Source: Manis javanica (Eukaryota > Chordata > Mammalia > Pholidota > Manidae). From it: a stretch of 64,000 bases of DNA. A program made the translations under genes and the position numbers. Below, piece by piece: positions 58,953 to 64,000 of the stretch. How positions within the stretch are numbered: the first letter of the stretch is position 1; the number at the start of each line of letters is the position of its first letter. The notes below the pieces were generated by a model. That model made no database searches. It saw only the letters and a list, made by a program, of their open reading frames with translations, and was not told the origin of the DNA. The DNA lies in contig NC_133160.1 in NCBI RefSeq assembly GCF_040802235.1, positions 96,120,660 to 96,184,659 on the forward strand, given 5' to 3'.

Positions 58953-59275
58953 GGGTGTGCTCCCTCGGCACACCCCACGGCCGCCCGCCGGCCCGCCCAA
59001 GCCCGGGAGGTCCTGGCGCTGCTAGGCCGGACCTCCCAGGGAGCACCCCTACCGGCGGGTCAGGAGCCAATCAGGAGCGCCCCGGCCCCGCCTCTACGGC
59101 GCGGGAGTGGAAGTGGGACCCAGCCGCCCGGCGCGGGCACTGCCTTCGGCTTCAGAGGTGGCTGTTCCGGAAGAAGTGTCCTCTGGAAAAGTTGGGGAGA
59201 AAAGCCAGCAGAGAGCTCCCTAGAACCTGTTTTGCAGTTCCCAGAATCGACTGAAAGTTGTCACGGGTATTCGTA

Positions 59276-62200
59276 GCGACTTGATCTAGGCTGCCACGTA
59301 GAACTACTTGGAAGAAGAATCTCTGGGACTGGACTGGATTAGTTATATATGTATATTCTATACTATATTCTACCTATATATTTCCATACGGTATACTATA
59401 TTGTACTGTTCTATACTTGCATGGAGATTATCTATCTATTTATCTATCAATCATCTTAAAGACATGGAAGGGTAGAAAACTGCTGAAATGATACTTAGTA
59501 CATCATTCTTCACCTGTTTTTCCTTCAGCCTTGTCTGTTTGGTACTGTGTAGGGATAGTACTGAGCCGTCTGACCTTAAGAGCATGAAAGGTCAAAGCCG
59601 AATTCTTTTGTGAATGTTTAGGTTCTGTTGAAATAAATACGTTAAATAACACAGGCAGAAACAAAAGCAAAAACAGAAAACCCAAACCTAATCTGAAAAC
59701 CACTGAAGAGAATAAAGGAAAAGTCATCTAGTATCTCTTTTGGGGTAGACAATCATCCAGTTTTTTGGTGATTGTACTGAATGCACTAGTGATGCTTTTT
59801 CTATAAATAGTGCACCTATATAAGCAGCTTCAAAAAGTAATTGCCAATAGTTGTGGATGCCAAAATGCACTTTTCAGAAAAATGGTTAACTGTCTCTATG
59901 TATGTTTGGTAGAGTAAGCTAGAGCCTGGAAATATCAGTTCTGTTTTTGTTTTTCATATATTGACTTCTCGCAACTGTATCATCTGAAAGTTACTCCTGG
60001 AATTCTTCCATATAATGTCATTACCAATTAAGTAGAATGCCCAAATTTTCCTTGGGCTTGAATCATCCAAACTTTTTCTCTGTTCTTTAACTTTGACTGC
60101 ATAACTGCCAAATATTCATTTTCCTCTGAGTATAAACAGTTTTATGGGCTCTAGCCAAATGCTTGCTGAATATGGAATATTGATCCTAATTTCAAGCTTT
60201 ATAGAACATCATTAGTGTTACTACTATTTTTTGAAAAAAGTCTTAGTTTTTAGTTGAGTAAATTAGAGTCTTCAGTAATGTGAGGGAGATTAAGATTTTT
60301 TTTGTAGTTTGTGGTGGAATACATTTCTTTTGCCCTTAGGATAAACAAGAAGCTCTTTTTCTCTGCCCTCCTTTCCTTTCCATCTCTCGTAGGGCCCTGT
60401 GCCTGGGTTGGAGCCTGAGCAGTGTGAGCAGGGTGCCCCTGCAGAGGGTTTGTGGCCTGGGATGTCAATCATGAAGTAACTAACTTGTGTCTGCAGGGGC
60501 TGGAAGGTTGCAGCTGCAGCCAGAGTTTAGGGTTTGACAGTTTAAGCAGGGGGTGGGGGTTTTTGTGTGCATGGACAGCTGAGTTAGTTACATTACATAC
60601 AGAGGGACTAGAAGAAAAGCAACTATTTGAGGGCAGTTGGAGTGAGGTTTCTCATTGTCAGTGAAGGAAGCTACAAAAACAGAAATGGAGAAAGCTCTCC
60701 TGTTGGATTTGAATTGGATTTTTGACACGAATTTATGGTCTTCAATATGTATAAATGGATGATACAGAATTAAACAGCTGTATAAATGTGGGGTGTTTGT
60801 GTGTATACCTACATGTATTCCCTAGCTCTTTTCATTCTCTGGGCCTGGAATCAGCAGTGAATGTATCTAGCTCCCAGATATTAGTTTCTAAATAAAATTG
60901 TCCGCTAAAAAAGACCAGGATTCTTGGAAAAAGGTGCTGATTCCAGGGATGGGTCAGAAAAAAATACAAGATGAACATAAAACATCTGTTGTGTCAGAAA
61001 CAAGGAGGTGCTCAAAGAATGATGGGGACATGTCTAAAGGCCACAGAAACCTGCTTGAAGTGGCTTCCACTGACTAAATAAAATAGCACAATTTGAGTTT
61101 CAAAATATGTAATGATAGCAACTGACTACTTACTATTTTGAAATAAAGGAGTCTATGAATCTTTACTAATGTAAGACCATAAATGAATGCATAGAAGTTT
61201 TGATAAATACTCATTTACAAAATATATGTTCATTATTGCAAATGAAGGAAGATTGACTCTACTACTGTGGAGAAGTATGACAGACACCAGCTTAACTGAT
61301 CAAAGTTAACATCACCAGCAATGGGACAAATCAAATTTATGTGCCGTTCGTTAGGGTTCAGAAAGCATAGAATCACTTCTGTGATATTCCTGCTAAAGAT
61401 GCATATCCTGAATCCAATAAAGAGAAAATATCAAATTAACTCAGAGAGTCCTTTAGTTATCACTGAAACTGTAAGTTTTGCTCTGCCTAGCCACAGTATA
61501 GTATATATCCAGAGGGTTTATAAATTCTCAGGTTTTAATGACTATTGCATTCACAAGAACTCAGAGAATATTTCTCAAGAGGTGCCAAAAAATGAATAAC
61601 TTGAAATGCATTCTCCTACAGGTTACTTAAAATAAAAATTTCCAAGTCCTGATGAATTCTCCTAAGTAGTGTTCTGATAAGGTTACAAACATTAAAAAAA
61701 ATAAGTGAATCAATCAATCAAACAAAACCTAAATAGTATTGTTTTCACCACTGGTTGTAATCTTACCTTAACAATTGGCAATTATGGAAAATAAGCATTT
61801 TATTGTATCATTCCTTTATCATTCAAAGTAATCAAATAGTCTTACCTTAGTTTGTCAGGAAAATTTCTTTTCAGAATAATTCCATCTAATAAAGGTAGAG
61901 AGAATAGAAGATTTAGAAAAATCAACATTTGGCAGCCCTAAAGAAATTTTTTATTTAGATCATCATTCATTTAGAGTAGAAGATGCTGGTATTATGTGCT
62001 TCCTGGTATGAAGCACACAGATGCCTATGAAGTATTCTTATAAAAAATGAAAAATGAATCTGAATTTAAATCAGCTTTTGAGATAACCTGTTTACAGGAA
62101 TATGGGGACTACTACATTAAGTTTTATGACACCACAAAAGTACACAAAAAGACAAACTCACATGTAACATTCTGTAGAACAAATGTTCAGTTTTAATGAA

Positions 62201-62394
62201 TGTGACATGAAGAAAGAAGGAGGAGGGTGAGGAAGGGTTGTTCTTGATTAAGATAGTCTTAAGATACATCACCGAAAGCAATGTGTAAACTTGTTTGGAT
62301 TTGAATTCACCAGTAAGATGACCTTTTTTTCTTTTAAAGACAGTTCATGAATTGTGAATATGAACTCAGAGTCATGTGATATGAATGAGTTACT
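59276..62394. other. Gene-free ATOH1 5' flank
   Basis: AT-rich. A TATA/TATAC-rich and TATC-type simple stretch lies at about 59340-59450. Frames at 59503-61599 have no domain. No exon of the upstream neighbour known from other mammals (GRID2) is visible. Confidence 0.5.
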
Positions 62395-62660
62395 ATTTTT
62401 TTCTAGGTATGATAAAGGTAATGTGGCTATCTAAGAAGCTATCCATATCTTTAGAGACGCATATGGATGCATATAGGTGTGAAATCACATGAGGTATGTG
62501 ATTGGCTTTAAAATATTAACAATACCAGTAATATGAAAAAGGAATAATGAAGCAAATGTAGAAAAATCTTGATAATTGCTGGATATAGCTGGTAAGATTC
62601 ATTAGGCTGTTAGCTCTATTTGCACGTGGAAATTTTCACAATAAAAACCGTTAAAAATCC
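62395..62660 (+). repeat. L1 3' end fragment
   Basis: 'gataaaggtaatgtggctat', then 'tttagagacgcatatgg', and the end 'ggaaattttcacaataaaaa' followed by an A-rich tail are the 3'UTR of an old L1M-type element. Confidence 0.65.
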
Positions 62661-62749
62661 AATGGCTTTTCATTGTTTATCACATATCAACCACACAGCT
62701 TAGTTCAGCATTTGTATCCCTATTATCTGGGCCTAACCTACGTTTTGAG

Positions 62750-62945
62750 ACCAAGACTTCATTGTTCTTTATACAAATTATATTCCAGGGATCAACTACC
62801 TGCATGGGAATCACTTGGTAAGTAGATTCCTGGGCTCCTACTAAACCTACCAAATCAGCTTTGTAGATGGGGCCCAGGACTTGTATTTTAAATAGGTAGG
62901 CTAAGGGATTCATAGGCATGTCCCACTTGGAGAACTTTTTCTAGA
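62750..62945. repeat. MER5-like hAT fragment
   Basis: 'tgcatgggaatcacttggta', then 'gatggggcccaggacttgta', then 'cacttggagaacttttt' follows the layout of short non-autonomous hAT elements. The 79-residue minus frame over it is not a gene. Confidence 0.55.
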
Positions 62946-63297
62946 AGCTTCCTTGTGCTCTATTCAGCTACTTAATCATTCTCAAAACATGTATTATAAT
63001 TTCTATCACTACAAATACACTAATCCAGAATGCCTATTATCCAGTCCTACCCACTAATATGTAACGTACATTTCCATGTCTAGACCAAATGTTACACCCT
63101 CTAGGAATTCTTCCATTGTCATCTCTGGGGCCACCATTTATCTTTCAGCAAGAGGTGAAAGCAAGGTGTCTTTGGGTCTACTACCACACTAACAGCTTGT
63201 TGGAGAAATTCAGTGTTGCATTCATAATAGTTCCTAAATTTACCTAAGGTTCATTAGACATCAGGAACTGTAAACTCTGTCACAGTTTTATAGTATC
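62946..63297. other. Gene-free stretch
   Basis: Nothing is recognised. Confidence 0.5.
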
Positions 63298-63790
63298 TGT
63301 ATTAGTTTTCTTGCTACATAATACATACCCCCAAAACTTACTGGTTCAAACAATAAATGTTATTATATCACAGTTTCTGTGGGCAAGAGATTCTGGAGCT
63401 GCTTAGCTGGGTGGTTCTGGCTCAAGGTCTCTCTAGAGGTTTGAGTCAAGATGTCAGCTCAGGTTGTAGTTATCTGAAGTCTTGACTGAGACTGGAGGAT
63501 CCACTTCCCAGATGGTTCATTCACATGGCTGAAAAGTTCAAGCTGGTCGTTGTCAGGAGGTCTCAGCTTCTCGCCATGTGGATCTGTATGTAGGGCTGTT
63601 TGAATCTTTTATGGCATATGGGCAGCTTGCTTACCCCAGAAGAGGTGATTCAAGGGAGAAAGATACAAACTGCACAGTCTTTTAGAAGAAGGCACACACT
63701 CTGCCATGACTACCATATTCTGTTTATTAGAGATGAGTTACTCAGTTAAGACCACACTTGATGAGAGAACATTAGACCCTGAAGGGAAGA
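63298..63790 (-). repeat. Ancient LTR-like repeat
   Basis: 'cttactggttcaaacaataa', 'atcacagtttctgtgggc', 'tgggtggttctggctcaagg', 'gactggaggatccacttccc' and 'gccatgactaccatattctg' follow the same family, in opposite orientation, as 5800-7610. It is probably an LTR of an old endogenous element, with no internal coding region seen. Confidence 0.6.
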
Positions 63791-64000
63791 GAACATCAAA
63801 GTATTTGTGAACATGCATTAAAACTATCGCTATGCTCCTGTTTTATGTGAATTTCTGTTCTCTCTTGCAAAATTTAATTCCTTTTTATTTAACCAATAGG
63901 AGAGGAAATGTTTTAATGAAGTGCAATAAATATAGCAGAATGTTCTAGAAGTTGTATATGAATGTTAGAGTCACTGAATCAATTTAGCAAATCATGAGTG
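63791..64000. other. Gene-free end of window
   Basis: Nothing is recognised. Confidence 0.5.

Larger units (their letters stand above)
56880..59275. promoter_or_regulatory. CpG island over ATOH1 coding region and promoter
   Basis: CpG and GC content are high without break through the CDS, 5'UTR and about 1.2 kb of 5' flank, then drop at about 59.28 kb. This is usual for developmental regulator genes, which are often Polycomb-controlled. The long plus-strand frames here (for example 240 residues at 57581-58303) are antisense by-products of GC-rich sequence. Confidence 0.8.

Noticed and set aside
59340-59450. TATA-rich stretch considered as a promoter cluster
   Set aside because: Simple TATA/TATC repetition at the edge of the CpG island, with no transcript or initiation context.
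1-64000. tRNA, rRNA, snRNA genes, and exons of GRID2 or SMARCAD1
   Set aside because: None seen. tRNA-like B-box text occurs only inside MIR elements, and the window holds no exon of the neighbours known from mammalian synteny.
1-64000. A new multi-gene system
   Set aside because: Apart from ATOH1 and L1 remnants there is no supported coding sequence, so no gene cluster can be claimed.

Overview
This window looks like nuclear DNA from a placental mammal. It is AT-rich and mostly non-coding, and it carries many mammal-wide repeats (MIR, L2, L1, MER5-like hAT, LTR-like). It holds one convincing protein-coding gene, ATOH1, a single-exon atonal-type bHLH transcription factor on the minus strand (57925 to 56861). 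I saw no Alu, B1/B2, carnivore tRNA-Lys SINE, horse ERE or ruminant BovB. The youngest insertions are a 5'-truncated L1 (6312-7520) and a small poly-A retroposon (32547-32778). From memory they resemble pangolin (Manis) repeats, but I hold that species guess only weakly.

Layout: 1-44 kb is gene-free sequence made of repeats and undistinguished AT-rich DNA, including an L1 nested in an older LTR-like repeat (5.8-7.6 kb), a nested MER5-like/L1 tail (31 kb) and a long decayed antisense L1 (35.4-39.7 kb). At 44.4-45.4 kb there is a CpG-containing patch with no gene I can support. At 46.4-49.7 kb there is a compound local rearrangement: an inverted duplicate, a direct duplicate and a 21-bp tandem duplication sit side by side next to a Tigger-like MITE. 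At 50.8-51.5 kb there is a CpG island downstream of ATOH1 with an E-box, an 18-bp palindrome, a SOX-type site and a homeodomain core. Together with an AT-rich block near 52.5 kb it is my candidate for the known ATOH1 3' autoregulatory enhancer. The ATOH1 3'UTR, CDS, 5'UTR and promoter lie in 55.9-59.3 kb, mostly inside a CpG island. The rest, 59.3-64 kb, is 5' flank with an L1 3' end, a hAT-like element and an LTR-like repeat.

No operon-like or otherwise multi-gene system is present. The likely biology is one developmental master regulator, which in vertebrates drives hair-cell, cerebellar granule-cell and secretory-cell fate, surrounded by its cis-regulatory DNA. The most interesting signals are the compound rearrangement, a possible start-codon-masking hairpin plus a G-quadruplex motif in the ATOH1 5'UTR, the candidate 3' enhancer, and the direct-repeat-flanked retroposon. 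Repeat names are from recognition by eye, and mismatch counts were made by hand.
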